Below are positions 13,143 to 26,110 of a stretch of DNA of 64,000 nt, one piece after another (positions within the stretch are counted from its first letter, which is position 1; every line of letters starts with the position of its first letter). The translations under genes and the position numbers were made by a program. The notes beneath the pieces are model-generated. The model had not been told where the DNA came from and searched no databases. It saw only the letters and a program-made list of their open reading frames with translations. This DNA comes from Aquatica leii (lineage: Eukaryota; Arthropoda; Insecta; Coleoptera; Lampyridae), in contig CM069432.1 in NCBI GenBank assembly GCA_035610365.1, forward strand, positions 180,777,027-180,841,026, written 5' to 3'.

Positions 13143-13494
13143 ATTATTTAAAAAGTAATTTGAGTTGTGTTTTTGTTTATATCTCGTATCGTATGTATTT
13201 ACGCTCAAGGGCAGGTAAGTTTAGTGCTCGCAGCAAAAGAGCTGCAAAAATGAAAAACATGTACAGCGATTATTTATCAAGGTTTGAGCGACTATCGTTG
13301 ACTGAACATATGTTATCTTGACAAATATAAAAACTGTTATTTGTGCGACGCCAATGTATATACAACCAATGTTATTCAATGCTTTGCCATATTGCATAAC
13401 GATAGGCGTTAAAACTGCGACCTTAAATTATCCGTAACCTCTGGTGCTTGTATACGATTATTCATTTTCAGCTTAGCCCGTTATTATAATGCTT

Positions 13495-13585
13495 TATATA
13501 AATATAGATATGAGCTCACATTCGGCGAACTGAATTTTATTTAAATCAAGTGCAAACTTATGTACACTTTAGGATAGTTAGGTAA
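13495..13585 (+). promoter_or_regulatory. possible TATA-type promoter and 5' leader
   Basis: A TATATAAATA box at about 13496-13505 is followed roughly 25-30 bases downstream by TCACATTC, which resembles an insect initiator. A leader then runs to a good splice donor (TTAG|GTAAGTCG, about 13582). No coding exon could be linked to it, so this is a weak suggestion. Confidence 0.2.
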
Positions 13586-13589
13586 GTCG

Positions 13590-15840
13590 TACTTATGTAA
13601 TTTTTTTTCCTGTTGTCAGTTATTGGATGTTTTTGAGAACGTTATTTGACGAACTACGCTGTTAGTCTATTTGTTGTATTTCATCACTTTAATGTTACTT
13701 CGATGCGTTTAGAGTTGGTTTCCTTTTGTAATTTTTTAGTAATCTACGCTCACTTGTCGACTATCAAGGTAGCCACGGTGTTCGTAAATGTAATTAGTTA
13801 CAATCTTTGTAATCGACGCCTTGCTTTCTTCCTATAGTATCATTTCCTTAAGTAACACGATTGTTCAGTTACAATATATTTATTTCGTTAACAAGGTTCT
13901 TTAATTGCAATATTTTTAATGTTTAAAACAAATTTGCAGATTTTCGTAGTGTACTTTAAGTATAGAACAAAGGCAATTCGCCAAGTAGCTAGTAATTGCT
14001 ACAGTGACTTAATAAGTAATAACTAACAGAGTGGTCATATGACGTTGTGTTTTTATTAGCTGTTTAAAAAAATCACGTTTTATTGCTAAATCTGCATTGT
14101 TTAAATTTTATTTGTACGTAAACTTTAGATAAATTTTGATTTTATTATATTAATAAATATATGTTAATGTTGTTCATGTTTTACTGTGTTGAAAAGAAAA
14201 CTATAAATTAATATCATTGAGGGTTTTAATACTAATATCTAGATAAGTAAAGCTTTGTAGTAAATTTATTTTACTGAATATTATCTTGTAATTAGCATTT
14301 TTGAGTTAAAGAAATTGAAGTTATTTTAATAAATTATAAACTAGAAAAATTTTAAATAAAATTTTGATTTTATAGATATATTTACCATGTAATTATAGAA
14401 TTAGTATTTTTGTAAATGTATTTTTCAATTTATTACAATCTTGTATAAATTTTGCTTTAGTGTTACTTTTTTAAAATACATTCCTAAATAAAACTTGTAC
14501 ATATTATGTTTTCTCTATTTTAATGTAAAAAACTATTTTAACATAATTGTTTCTATTACAATTACATTTTTATTTACTACTTAACTTGCAAGAACAAATA
14601 TATTATTTAATACCTTATTATAAAAGTATAGTTTTTTGACGTCAGTGAAGCTTTGTAACAGTTGCCTTCTACTAATTAGATTTCAATGCTAACAGCAACA
14701 AGAAGAAATATTAACAATATTATAAAGTTCTGAATTGTCAAACCGTTTGTTTTATATACCATTTTGTAATAATAAAGTTAAGTTTTTAATAATAAATATA
14801 ACGGTTAATAAAAATGTGGTATGTAGATATTTTATTAAAATACTTGATAAAACAGATAGTACATTGATTTTTATTGCTATATAATAATATAATTATTCAA
14901 AATTAATATATTGATCATTATTACTGTTAAATCTGTTCCATAGTAGCTATAGCAGTTCCATATAAATTATTTCAAGTTTTAAGTGCATAATTAATTAATT
15001 GCTTTGTTATAAATGAGAAATTTATGAATTTGATAAATAATTAGTTCACCATTAAAATGAAAACTATATGTTACCATTTACATTTACATAACAAAAAACT
15101 ATAAGCAAGAATTTAAAATACCAAAACCAATTAAACAAATAGCAGACAATATAAACTTTTTCTTTTTTTCTTTTAAAAGTTGTTTGGTAGTTATTTTAGC
15201 ACTATACATTTATAATTTCAACAAAATAAACAATAACAATTGCACTATTAAACTGTTACATAGGCACAAAACGTTTAAAATCTAATATGAATGCTAACGT
15301 AATACATACCATCTAATATGTTTCTTTGAATAACGAGACGACGATTTTACATTAATAAACAATATTACAAAAAGAGAAACAATCACTATTGATGTTGTTT
15401 AAAAAAACAAAAAATATATAAAAAATCGAACTGTAAATAAAACAATAAAAACAATTGGACATTCTAACAACAAAAAATTAAAAAAAAACTATAAAAAAAC
15501 TGTGGGTAAACTCAATAACTATAGAAAATATGATTCAATTATATATAGTTTTATAACAATAACAAAAAATTTTAAATTTAATCAAACAAAAAAATGTAAA
15601 CAAATTACATTACTTTACAAAATTCTCGACACGCGACAATTTAATTTTAACGAAATACAACTACTAATTAATGCAACATGGCAAGTTATACAAATCTACA
15701 CAATTGTTGAACTTTCCTCTTTGACAAATTCATTACATTTTAAATCATCTAAACTGTTATTTTATACATAAAACGAAATACCTTTATTCGTAGAACCACA
15801 TGGTTTTTTTTAATGATTAGGTATACTTGTAAATGACTTA
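13590..15840. other. AT-rich non-coding stretch
   Basis: Nothing recognisable was found; open stretches here have no similarity that I know and fit chance in AT-rich DNA. Confidence 0.4.
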
Positions 15841-15853
15841 CAACAAAGAAATA

Positions 15854-16714
15854 TAATAGTTAAGGCTTCCACGGCCGGAATCTATACTTACATTAGAATG
15901 TCTTCCGGGTTTAGACCGTGTCATATTTGCAACCGAAGCTGCCAACGTTTCGCCCACTTTCGTAAGGGGCTTCATCAGGGCGTGAGATAAATCGCAAAAC
16001 TCAAACAAGTAATCGAAATCTAACTAAGAACTTCTCAAAAGTTAGGTTATCCACTTGTAAAACAAGCCATAACCTAAACTATGAAAAGGTAAGAAAGAAA
16101 ACGATAACCTGAAAAAGCAAACGAAAATCTAACAAAGAAACACTACCGAGTTAGGTAATCAACTTGTGAACCAAGCCAGATTCTAAACTCCGTAGAAGTG
16201 ACTTAAGAAGAAATAGTCTCCGTATTTAAAGGAAAATAACTTCAATCGCGATCATGGTTTCGAACTATCCCCTCTTTGGTTCCCGGTTATTAGTCATTTA
16301 TCAAAAACACGCCCCCTAGCAACTGTAACCCAATCAGGATCGAGCTTAATCATCCGTGACGATCTTTTTCCTTTAAATACGGAGACTATTTCTTCTTAAG
16401 TCACTTCTACGGAGTTTAGAATCTGGCTTGGTTCACAAGTTGATTACCTAACTCGGTAGTGTTTCTTTGTTAGATTTTCGTTTGCTTTTTCAGGTTATCG
16501 TTTTCTTTCTTACCTTTTCATAGTTTAGGTTATGGCTTGTTTTACAAGTGGATAACCTAACTTTTGAGAAGTTCTTAGTTAGATTTCGATTACTTGTTTG
16601 AGTTTTGCGATTTATCTCACGCCCTGATGAAGCCCCTTACGAAAGTGGGCGAAACGTTGGCAGCTTCGGTTGCAAATATGACACGGTCTAAACCCGGAAG
16701 ACATTCTAATGTAA
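15854..16714. mobile_element. foldback element, probably Penelope-like termini in inverted orientation
   Basis: Two arms of 349 bp (15888-16236 and 16366-16714) are reverse complements with no mismatch that I could see. They surround a 129-bp spacer. The whole unit, plus 34 extra bases on the left, is flanked by an 11-bp direct repeat ACAAAGAAATA (15843-15853 and 16715-16725), as expected for a target duplication. Each arm carries CTGATGA, then a stem-forming GCCC..GGGC segment, then GAAA (16624-16654 in the right arm; mirror position in the left arm). These are the core boxes of hammerhead ribozymes, which are known in Penelope-like retroelements, whose terminal repeats are often inverted. 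No reverse transcriptase is present. Assignment to Penelope is inference; a foldback DNA element is the alternative. Confidence 0.7.
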
Positions 16715-16725
16715 ACAAAGAAATA

Positions 16726-18835
16726 ATTATTTTTTTAACTTGTAATCGTGGAATTGATTTCCTTTTATTCTCGACGATCACGCCACACACAAATTCGAGC
16801 TTTTACAGTAATTTTTTTTTGTATTTTGCAATTTCACACGTGTTCAACAATTTTCCTTTTACGTTACTGGTTTTTTTATCACACAACTTTTTTAACTTTT
16901 ATTCAGGAGTTATTAAAAAGTGACAGTTTTCTTTCTTTTTTTTAATAATCAATCATTTTTTTTAGCTTATACGATCCAACTACCTAATTTACTATTTACT
17001 TGACTTCATCATTTTTTAAAAAAATTTAACTTAAAATTATCTTACACTAATTACATTTATTTTATCTTATTTTTTGTTTGCATTTTTTTTAGTTTGATAT
17101 TTCTTTATTAAATTTTACTGAATAATACTTTTAATTTTAAATAACCCGTTTTTACCCTATATTCCTTATCAACCTACATTTTGTTTATTGAATTTATAAT
17201 GTTTTACACTTGTTTATTTTCATACGCTACAATATGTATTGATTTAAATTACATCTTCAAAATATTATTCGAAAACTCTTGTTTTTAAAAATTTCAAAAT
17301 TAAAAATATCTGTTTGCAAATACAGGTTAATCAAGAAATTATCAAAGATGTAATAAAACTACTACCATTTTTTGCGTTACTATATTACACCGTAAATGAA
17401 CTATTTTTAATCAAATGTTATTATTATACATATATAATGAGTAAATTTTTGCAGAATTTGACTCGGCATAAATTCATGCGAGTTGAAATGCACATTTCTT
17501 ATGAATTATAGACTATACTTTTTGTACGGTTATATGTATATTTAATTGTTTATTAAAATTAAATAGAATTAAACCTTTTACAAGAAGAACAAGTAAAACG
17601 AAAAGTATTTTATTTACACTCAGTTAGTAACGTACAGTTTTTCGAACTTCTTAGAGGTTTTCATTGCTAAAAAACGTGTAATGAAACCCCACGGTCAGTA
17701 AAGTACACTTTATGAATCTGTAATTTGTGTGTGTTTTGTTTTAACTAATTTGATTAAATGTCAATCATATTTTAGATACTTATGTCAATCGCGAAGTGCC
17801 TACTATGTGTTAATAGTTTACCGAAATAAACGATAATACTTTGGAAGTAGGTGTTCTTTCATTCTGTTATTAGTATAATGTTATTTATTTTATTTAATGC
17901 CTGATTGTTAATAAAATAGTATACGAACTTTAGCAAAAATATTTCATTCTTGTCTCGAGAACTAGTTCACCTCGAGGCTACGCTTCTCGGTGAATTACAT
18001 ATAGTTCTCTCGTTACAGAAACATAAAAAATGGCAAATTGTTATTTTTTGATATGCATGAATTTTGTGATAACTGCATTGAAAATGCAGTGTTAAATGTT
18101 TTGACAGATGCCCTAACAAACGTACAAGACCTGAAAACTGAGATCGATGATATCCGCTAGAATTATATATAAATACCTACAATAGAAAATATAAACAAAA
18201 AAGTAAACGATAATCAAATAGAAGATGAAAGAAAAGACGATTTAATGACTCATTAATAACAATAAACCTTGAAAACATTTTCTGTTCTGCTAATAAAATT
18301 CAAAAATGAGAAAACCGGAGAAAAAAATTTGATTAATTTAGAAAGTAGTTTTTTTATTCAAAACAAATTGTATACTGAAACCCTCTCTAAGTTTTATAAA
18401 AAATCATTTTTATGTTAGTTATTAGAAGATACAAAAAATACACAATTAAATTTTTCAATTTTTATCACACGCATAATAAAAAATTGGGGGATAATACAAC
18501 AACTAACAAAACATCAAACATTTATTAAAAACAAAAAAATTTATATGCAGTATTCTATGATAAAATTTGGCATATAGAAACTATTAATAAAAGTATTGAA
18601 ACATTTGGCAAAACTTGCGAAACAAAAAAATGAAAGGATTTTTTTGACCAAACAAAAGCTGATATCGTCAAAAACAAAAAAAGTACATTGTTACGGGTCT
18701 TTAGGTTTTACGTCGTTTCCTCGCCCGTCTCTTTAGAAAACTTTTAATTATTAGTTATATCTACTGCTTATAACAGAAAAAAAAGCCATTTCATTTCAGA
18801 GATATATTTTGGGTGTTTTATAATTTTGTTACATA
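16726..18835. other. AT-rich non-coding stretch with one hairpin
   Basis: No gene is recognised. At 17957-18009 an imperfect hairpin has arms GAGAACTA / TAGTTCTC and GGTGAA / TTCACC around a GC-richer loop. A short open run near 18053-18160 (ending TNVQDLKTEIDDIR) looks somewhat protein-like, but I cannot assign it. Confidence 0.35.
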
Positions 18836-18837
18836 CC

Positions 18838-19260
18838 GTATAAATAATAGTAATTTACGCAACAAGTGTTAAAAGTAAAGCATAGCATAAGAAATGTTAA
18901 TGAGACGTGAGGCCGTTATGCCAAACGTTGTATGTGAGTGAGTTATGCTATCAAACTTTCCACAAGAGTAAGGTACATTATTTTTTGTTTATTTTTATAA
19001 AATTACAGTTTTTCTTAAAAAAATAATTTAAAACCACCATAAATATAATGTTGGTACCACATTTATTACTAAATCTGCCAATTTTGAGTTGAAAATTGCT
19101 TTTTTTAAATTTTAACTAAATTTTTAAAATAATTTTTTTATTTATCTCGTTTTAATATAATAACTGACTAAACACTTAGTTTTATGTGGATAACACTACA
19201 CTACACTAACGAACAAATATTGACGTTTGCAATGTTGGGAGCACAACAAAAAATTGTTAC
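18838..19260 (+). repeat. dispersed repeat family A, copy 1
   Basis: About 420 bp match the reverse complement of 32350-32835 and, with internal loss, 23135-23430. Shared words include GTTAATGAGACGTGAGGCCG, ACATTTATTACTAAAT and AATATTGACGTTTGC. A hairpin-forming core with GC-rich centre lies near 18875-18955. It has no coding capacity, so it is probably a non-autonomous DNA element; no clean terminal repeats were defined. Confidence 0.65.
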
Positions 19261-21140
19261 ATTATAATTTTGCTTTTATGCGGCGATCATGTTTGTTAAC
19301 TTGAAGTGTCATTTTAAATCTGATAGCTGTCAACTTTCAGTTCATTATTTCATTCTTTGCACTTTTTTTATATAGGTCTGTATGTATTTAGTATAGTATT
19401 AATTTTTTATTGTTGTTTTTTTGTTGTGGTATTGAAATGTCCGAATAAAAAAGTAGAAAAATCCAAATCATTCATGAAATATTAGTAAATTGTAAACTTT
19501 AGAGTTAAACTAAAAAATAATGTTGTAACAAAACAAATTATTACAATGCAACTTTTGTACTCACATATTGTTTGTATACTCAAACTCATGTTCTAATTGT
19601 ACCAACAAATTTAGAACGTTAATCCTTAAAAGACGAAAGTGACGGCAAAATTAAATCTTGCACCTCAAAATAATTTTTTGTTTCATAAATCCACTTTGGT
19701 ATTTTGTGCTGTCCAAAGTAAATAACATCTAAACCATTATTTTCAAGAGTATCTAATTCTAAATTCATGTCGTTTGTTTTCAACAAAAGTTTGTAACACA
19801 AGAAGTCCAGAGATGATTTTTTTAGACAAGCGTATTACTACTAACGGGCGTCTTAATTTGTATTTTGAGTGCAGATTACTTGAGTTCTTATTACCGTAGC
19901 GGTAATCGTGGTGTAGTGACACTGAGCATTAAAGTGGTGGTTAGAAATTCGTTAAAATTTAACTGGCAAAGGTGCAAATGGGCATTAGTGTTACTGCTCT
20001 TTAACAAATCACCCAATATATTTTTCCCACCTTACGAATGACCGAGATTGGCCGCACCTTTAATTTATTAGTTAGTCCACTATATTATAAGGATGTAGAA
20101 GTTAACATCTTTGACATTTACCTAGATCTTTTTGTCTCAAAATAAATCTTTTCAAGGAATTAAAACTAACTAAGTTGCAAATTGTGTCCTTTCATTTATT
20201 CTATTTACACAAACATTTACTTTACAAACTAAATTCTTTTTACTTTCAGCGTTCGCAGCGTCCTAAATGATTTTGTTTTTATATTTTATAGTAAGGATTA
20301 TTTGTACAAGTTTTTTGTAATAACATTGACTTCTACGAAAATGACTGTAACTTATACAAAAATGAGATTGGTCAAAAGGAATGCACAACGTTGCCTAACC
20401 GCTAACAAACAACAAATCTGTTATAAGCTGTCTTCGGGTGCTTAAAATTGCAGCATATTAACCTCGTCTAGCTGTCGTAGAGAAAAAAAAGCACGTTCTA
20501 AATATAATATAATAAACGTAATATGTATAATGAGAATTGTCGCTTTTAGCTATTAACGGAAAACGGTTAGTGATAATGGAAAGGTATTTAAGGAATTTGA
20601 TAGAGGAGTTCTCAGGCTTTAACTTTTGCTTGAGTAGACAAAAATCGGACGAGAAATGTAATTACAGGACGTTTAATAGTGAGTTTAATTCGATACAATA
20701 ATTAATATCGCAAACCGCTAATTGTTTTACTACATTTTATTTACACTACCGTACTTATTTCAGAGTGCTTGTAACAGGTTTAATCAGATATTAACGCTTT
20801 TAGACAAACCTGTGGTCGGTTATATTTTCTTACACACAAATAATCACAAAAGTCAAATTAAACGAAATCACTGACACAGTAAGATGAAACGGCAAATAAT
20901 GAGATGAATAATTTTGAAGTTAAGTGTAGCGTTTCGGTAAAAAAATAAAAGGAAATGGCCAGGTCGGATCTTGCAGGGATATCATTATCTATTTATCGCT
21001 GCTTGGGTTGAGTGCTGTCAAAGAAAGAGTTGTCCTGCGCATCTTCAAGCAGTTGCTTGTTAAATTATTTACCAATTTTCTATAAATTACAGAGACCGGT
21101 ACCTTTTCACTACATTGTTGTATTACGGGATTAACTGTTA
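19261..21140. other. AT-rich non-coding stretch
   Basis: No gene is supported. A minus-strand open stretch of about 60 codons (19619-19801) contains DVIYFGQHKIPKWIYET and looks more protein-like than its neighbours, but I do not recognise it and it has no good start. Confidence 0.35.
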
Positions 21141-21147
21141 GTCGTAC

Positions 21148-21302
21148 AAAATAGTTATTTATATAACTAGTCCAGAAAGTGATATTTTGCGAGTATGAGG
21201 ATATTTGTTATATACTCGCAAAATATGACGTGTGATACACAAAATTTTTTGTACTAGCCTTTACAGTATAAATTTGTTAAAGAGCTATTTAAGCATTGTT
21301 TT
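21148..21302 (+). repeat. hairpin repeat family C, copy 1
   Basis: An inverted pair, ATTTTGCGAGTAT and ATACTCGCAAAAT, forms a short-loop hairpin. The flanks (AACTAGTCCAGAAAGTG on the left; GACGTGTGATACACAAA and CAGTATAAATT on the right) match the reverse complement of 36030-36215. The two copies show that this is a dispersed non-coding element with a conserved hairpin. Confidence 0.65.
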
Positions 21303-21602
21303 TAATAAAAATTTAAAAAAAACACATGTTGATAAAACTAAAACTTGTAATGACAAAATTCAATTTTTAGTTAGTTAGTGTTATTCTAAACAATAATACA
21401 GATAATGGTGTATGTTACTAAATCTGACACAATGGCAGATGACGTTTAATTAATTAAGGATTATTAGTGCCAACTTCTAGTTATAAAATTCTACTGTACT
21501 GACTGGCCTAGGTCGGAAAAGTTAAATCTCCGGCTGATTATGATGCCTGTAAATATATCAAAACGGGTAGAAGCACAAAATAGTATATTATATATAAAGA
21601 TT

Positions 21603-21696
21603 AAGAAGTGTATGATTATAACTTAAGCGATAGATTATACCGCGAGACCCGAAGCGTCGAGGGGTATAAGTTGCGCAGGTTATAATTCACTTTTCA
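21603..21696. repeat. palindromic hairpin segment
   Basis: GAAGTGTATGATTATAACTT on the left pairs imperfectly with AGGTTATAATTCACTTTTC on the right, around an inner GATTATACCGCGAG / CGAGGGGTATAA stem. It has the look of a small MITE or a recombination-made inverted repeat; no second copy was seen. Confidence 0.4.
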
Positions 21697-21699
21697 ACC

Positions 21700-23130
21700 G
21701 TCGTATATACAATTTTTTCCACTACTAGGTTTACTAAAACCTTTCTACCTGTTACTATTTCAAATTTAAAATTAAACATATTAATTTCAAATTAAAAACG
21801 AGTCAGTAAATGTGACAGTATGTCATTAGTTTAAAAAAATTATTTTTGACGTAATTCTGAATTGTGATTTACAACACAAAAATAAATTGATAACGTAAGT
21901 TTTTTTTGCTATAGTTACTAAAATTGTTAAAAACTTTATTACTTTAAGTATTTGATTATATCTAAAATATATTTAAATCAGTAATATTCAGATTTAATTA
22001 AGCGCGAACTTTAAATAACTTACCTTTTTAAAATCAAATTAGTTTGTTTAACGAACGATTTAAATTTTTAAAATAGTATTAAATAAAATCTCTTGTCCTT
22101 GGTAGATAGTTTTGTAAACTTTTTTTTTGAGACCGTTATAAAATTATCAGGAAATGTAAACATGTGGTTAATAATGAAATATTATTTACCTGCACTTGAA
22201 AAAGTGCTGCTTCACAACCTACTTTATACGTAATAATGAAAACCTATACAACTAACAGTGAAAAAAATATTTTTTGTGTTTAACATGTCAAAATCTAGTG
22301 CTTTAATAACCGCGATGAAGTGCTCACAACAACATTACAAAACCTTGCCTTATGCAATAATAAGAAAGTAGCGTTAATTTTCCCAGTCTATCTGAAGTCT
22401 CTAATTTAAGTAATACATTTTCAGCATTGTCTTTATTTTGTATTAAATTTATAAAATATGTATTTTTGTTTATTGCACTGTTACGTGAACTATACGATGT
22501 TGAAGTAGAAACATTTTACTTCTGCCACACCCAACCATAATTAAACCAGAATAAGTTTTATTACATATACATACAATGCATAATACTGATATATAATAAC
22601 AAGTTATTTTTACTTAAATTGTTCAAAGCGCACAAGCAGAATTAATTAAATTTTAAACATGTTAAAATAATGATTTATACAATTTATACAAATTTGAAAT
22701 TGGTTTGTATTGTTTAAAGAAATTATAGTAGATATCTAAAACGTTTGTTTAATATTAACATTTTTGTTTTTAAATTAAATAACAAATTTTAAATGGAATT
22801 TCATGTTAAAGTATAATGTCTTTGACGTCAAAAAGCCAAAAACTGATTGACGCTGTTTTTGTTCTGGTATTAAAATAGAAAAAAATCAATTTTAAACGTT
22901 ACCGGTAAATTTTCAACTTAACGAAGTTTAAAACAATTCTATTGTATTTTATATAATTTTACATATTATGATTGATTAAAAAAACATTTATTTATAGTAT
23001 TGTAACTGAGTAAAAGAACTCGTATGTTAGCTTTTTTTATTTTCTTAAAATAAAAAATAAACTTAACTTATTGAAAAGTCATTTTTTAAATTCCACTTAG
23101 TATTACAAATGATTATGATACAGAGTCCAT
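21700..23130. other. AT-rich non-coding stretch
   Basis: Nothing recognisable was found in this interval. Confidence 0.4.
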
Positions 23131-23134
23131 TATA

Positions 23135-23430
23135 TTATTGCATATGTACTATAAAATAGTAATTTATGTATTAACCGTCAGAAGTGAAGCATAACATAAA
23201 AAACGTTAATGAGACGAGGCCGAGCGCTGCATGATAGTGAGTTATCCTATAAGACTTTCAATGTGAGTAACTTACATTAATTTAAATTTATGAAATTTTT
23301 AATGGGTTTTCAAAGCATAGTTTTATGTAGTTTTTGATTTGCTACTTTGCAACTCTAGAGTTTTTTGCTATATACTTTAACAAACAAATATTAGTGTTTT
23401 AAGGAAAGAAGCACAAAAACGTATTACACA
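23135..23430 (+). repeat. dispersed repeat family A, copy 2 (internally shortened)
   Basis: It keeps the hairpin core (GTTAATGAGACGAGGCCGAG, then GTGAGTTATCCTAT) and the right-end words AACAAACAAATATTAGTG and AGCACAAAAA of family A. It lacks the middle part present in the copies at 18838 and 32350. It is non-coding. Confidence 0.55.
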
Positions 23431-24219
23431 ATATGATTAGATTACATTAATTTGATCTTTTATATTTTAAGTTACATTACTTGATCGTTAACAAAAAATT
23501 AATTTGGATTAGTTTTTAATTTATACAAAACTTATTTTTTAATTAATGTGATTGAAAGATTTCAGAAGAATTGCAATTTACACCACTTCAAACGTTTATG
23601 TCTGTGTTGAGCCGTCAGTGGTCGATAGCATTGCAATTCGAAACGATCTTAATTACCTAATCACTGATCGGCGATTGATTTGATATTGGAAAATCGGTCT
23701 CTTATTGTAATAAGTCAAAAATGGCGGTTCTACACCTTATGTGTTTGCCTCTGTCTTCCAGTTCCTTGTTTACGACAATTCATAGTCTACGCTAGATAAC
23801 AACGCATGATAGTGGATTGGTTCTAGTTAAAACGATTTGCAATTTTTCTGTACGAAAAACTACTTTCACGTAAGCCAAATGTTTAACCTTTGTCGAGTTC
23901 GCTTAACTGGCAGTAATTTTTGCACTGTCGCATTCTAGGGTAATCACAATTTTAAAACTCATTAAAAAAAACACAAAAAATAACAATATTAAATTAACCA
24001 AGACTTGCACGAAATACATACGATAATGAAATAGTAAAAACAAGAAAAAACGGCTAATATGCTATTCTTCTATTTGAATACAACTATAATTATTTACTAT
24101 CTCTGAGTAGCTAAACCTTCCTGTCAAATGTAATCACAAAATTCTTACTCGTTCTTGGTGTTGCAATTTCAATGTTACATACATACATTCTACCTGCCTG
24201 CAGATTATAAACAAATCTT

Positions 24220-26110
24220 ATTCAAATTTTATTCACGTTTTGTTTTTGTCTTTTTGCACTATGTGCAGATATACAAAAAAAATGTAGAGACAGATAACAA
24301 TTCGAAAGGAAGATAGAGCTGTGCAACATATTCTTTGACGTACTTCACCTAATGGCAATGTACAGGAGTTTAAACTCAATACTATTCCATACGGTCTTAC
24401 TCTGTTCGCATACTTACGAGTATTACATCAACTTGCCATCATGAATTTTACATATGTAGATGATGTGATAACTGAGCATCAAAATGTATCCTCTGCTATA
24501 ATAAATTAACTGATTTGCTAAAGGGTGCAGGTTTTTAACTAAGAACATAGGTTGATAGTCAGCTAGAAATTTATTCGATCTACCCAATAATCATATAAAA
24601 TCACAATTTATTTTCTGACGAGGAAAATTCTTTAAAAATTCTAGAATTATCCTAGAATCAAAACGTTGATTTTTATCTTTTTTGAGTATTGCTTTTCGAC
24701 AATAGTATTACAAAACAAAATTTATTATTGCACAGATTTTTAGCACCCGTTGTTTTCACGACGATAGCTCTACCGCTAAGCAATGCTATTGTTTATAACA
24801 ATTCTCTTTTTGTTTTAGTTAAAATTCATAGGCCGGTACTTTTACAAAAAGTAACTCTAATTAGATTTGCGAAATTTTGTGATGCTTCGGAAAAAGGATA
24901 CTTTGCCATTCTGTACTTATACATTCAGTCAAACACACATTTTCTTATCGTCTTTGAAAGGCAATCACTAAAGTGGCACCACTCAAAATCATCTATATTC
25001 GTCATTTAAAGTTGAGCGCAGTGTTATTACCTAATTTAGTGGAATCAGTAGTAGATGTTTTCTTACTATTTTCCATTGGTACTGTCTACTTATTTTTAGA
25101 TTCCTGCATGGTTTTATCTTCGTTTATGACTCCACCACATCTTTTAAAAAATCTTGCAAAACCTAAGCATTTTTTTTTACTTTCTGAGATAAAACAAGAC
25201 TTTATTTGTTTAGTTACAAAACTTCAAATCTCAAATCAGTTATTAAACAAAATAAATAATACCTAAAGTTATTTAAGATTCCGTGGTGTTTTTGCTTGGA
25301 TAAGACGTTTCCTTTGCAACTAACAGCTTCGAGTAATCGTACGTATTTCTTAATCGTTAGTCATGGCAGAATTAGAAAATTCTACATTATCTCTTACAAA
25401 AATTATTCAAAACTATTATTTTCATTTTGAAATAAAACAAATCTAAAATATAACGAAACAAAGTTGCAACGTAAGATTACGTTAGTCCGCCTTACACAAA
25501 GCATCTAAGCACCCGTTATTGATACCTAAAAATGCTTATCTCTCAAAATTAATATGTTCTTATTATCATTATCATTACATTATGGCTTTTATACTGTTCA
25601 AGCTCTTATAAAAACAAAGTTCTGGATTTTATCGCTTTGTGGTTTGCTTTGAAAATGCATACAAGAATGTTTTGCTTCATAGTATGTTAGAGAATGCATT
25701 AGCAACACTCGAAAAATATATTACTTTATTTGTTAGAATCGAATCTGTTCATAACAATCGTCTCTTGTGCACTATATTTGAAGATCTTTCGGAGTCTTGG
25801 GATTATTTCAGTCTTGGTCATTTTTTAACAGGTTTACCTTTACTTTTTCTACCGAAATATCCCCTTTTCAAAACACGTAACCTGCGTAACCAATAGTTAC
25901 GGCAAAATGAAACTTTTAAATTGTTTTGGAATCGTTGGCTAATCTTTTAATTCATTTTGCTCTTGCTTTAAACTTATTTTTTTTATAGAAAATAAAATGA
26001 TTCTAATTTGTTGGGCGGTATGTCAACGCCAAATACGTCAAATTGTACTTCCTTTTTTTTAAATCTAATTTAACCTTATCATCACATTTTCCTTCATTCG
26101 TTTTCTGGTT
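24220..26110 (+). pseudogene. BEL/Pao LTR retrotransposon pol relic
   Basis: Pieces of a BEL/Pao polyprotein follow each other in the expected order but in changing frames. Reverse transcriptase: an RKEDRAVQ-type block near 24300 and FTYVDDVI with the catalytic YVDD near 24450. Connection: ITKQNLLLHRF and APVVFTT near 24700-24760. RNase H: FAKFCDASEKGYFAILYLY near 24870-24925 and VAPLK-type sequence from 24973. Integrase N-terminal region: PKNAYLSKLICSYYH near 25520-25565. Post-integrase part: LFVRIESVHNNRLLC and LGHFLTGLPL near 25730-25850. The integrase catalytic core seems deleted between about 25680 and 25700, and no LTRs were identified. Many stops and frameshifts show it is long dead. 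Confidence 0.85.

Noticed and set aside
23600..23660. Third SINE/tRNA-like head (CAGTGGTCGATAGC, ATTCGAAACG)
   Set aside because: The boxes are too close together and too weak to support a call.
24973..25266. Membrane-protein-like open frame with many hydrophobic residues
   Set aside because: In context it is the RNase H end of the BEL/Pao relic, with MAPLKIIYIRHLKLSAV matching the expected conserved block.
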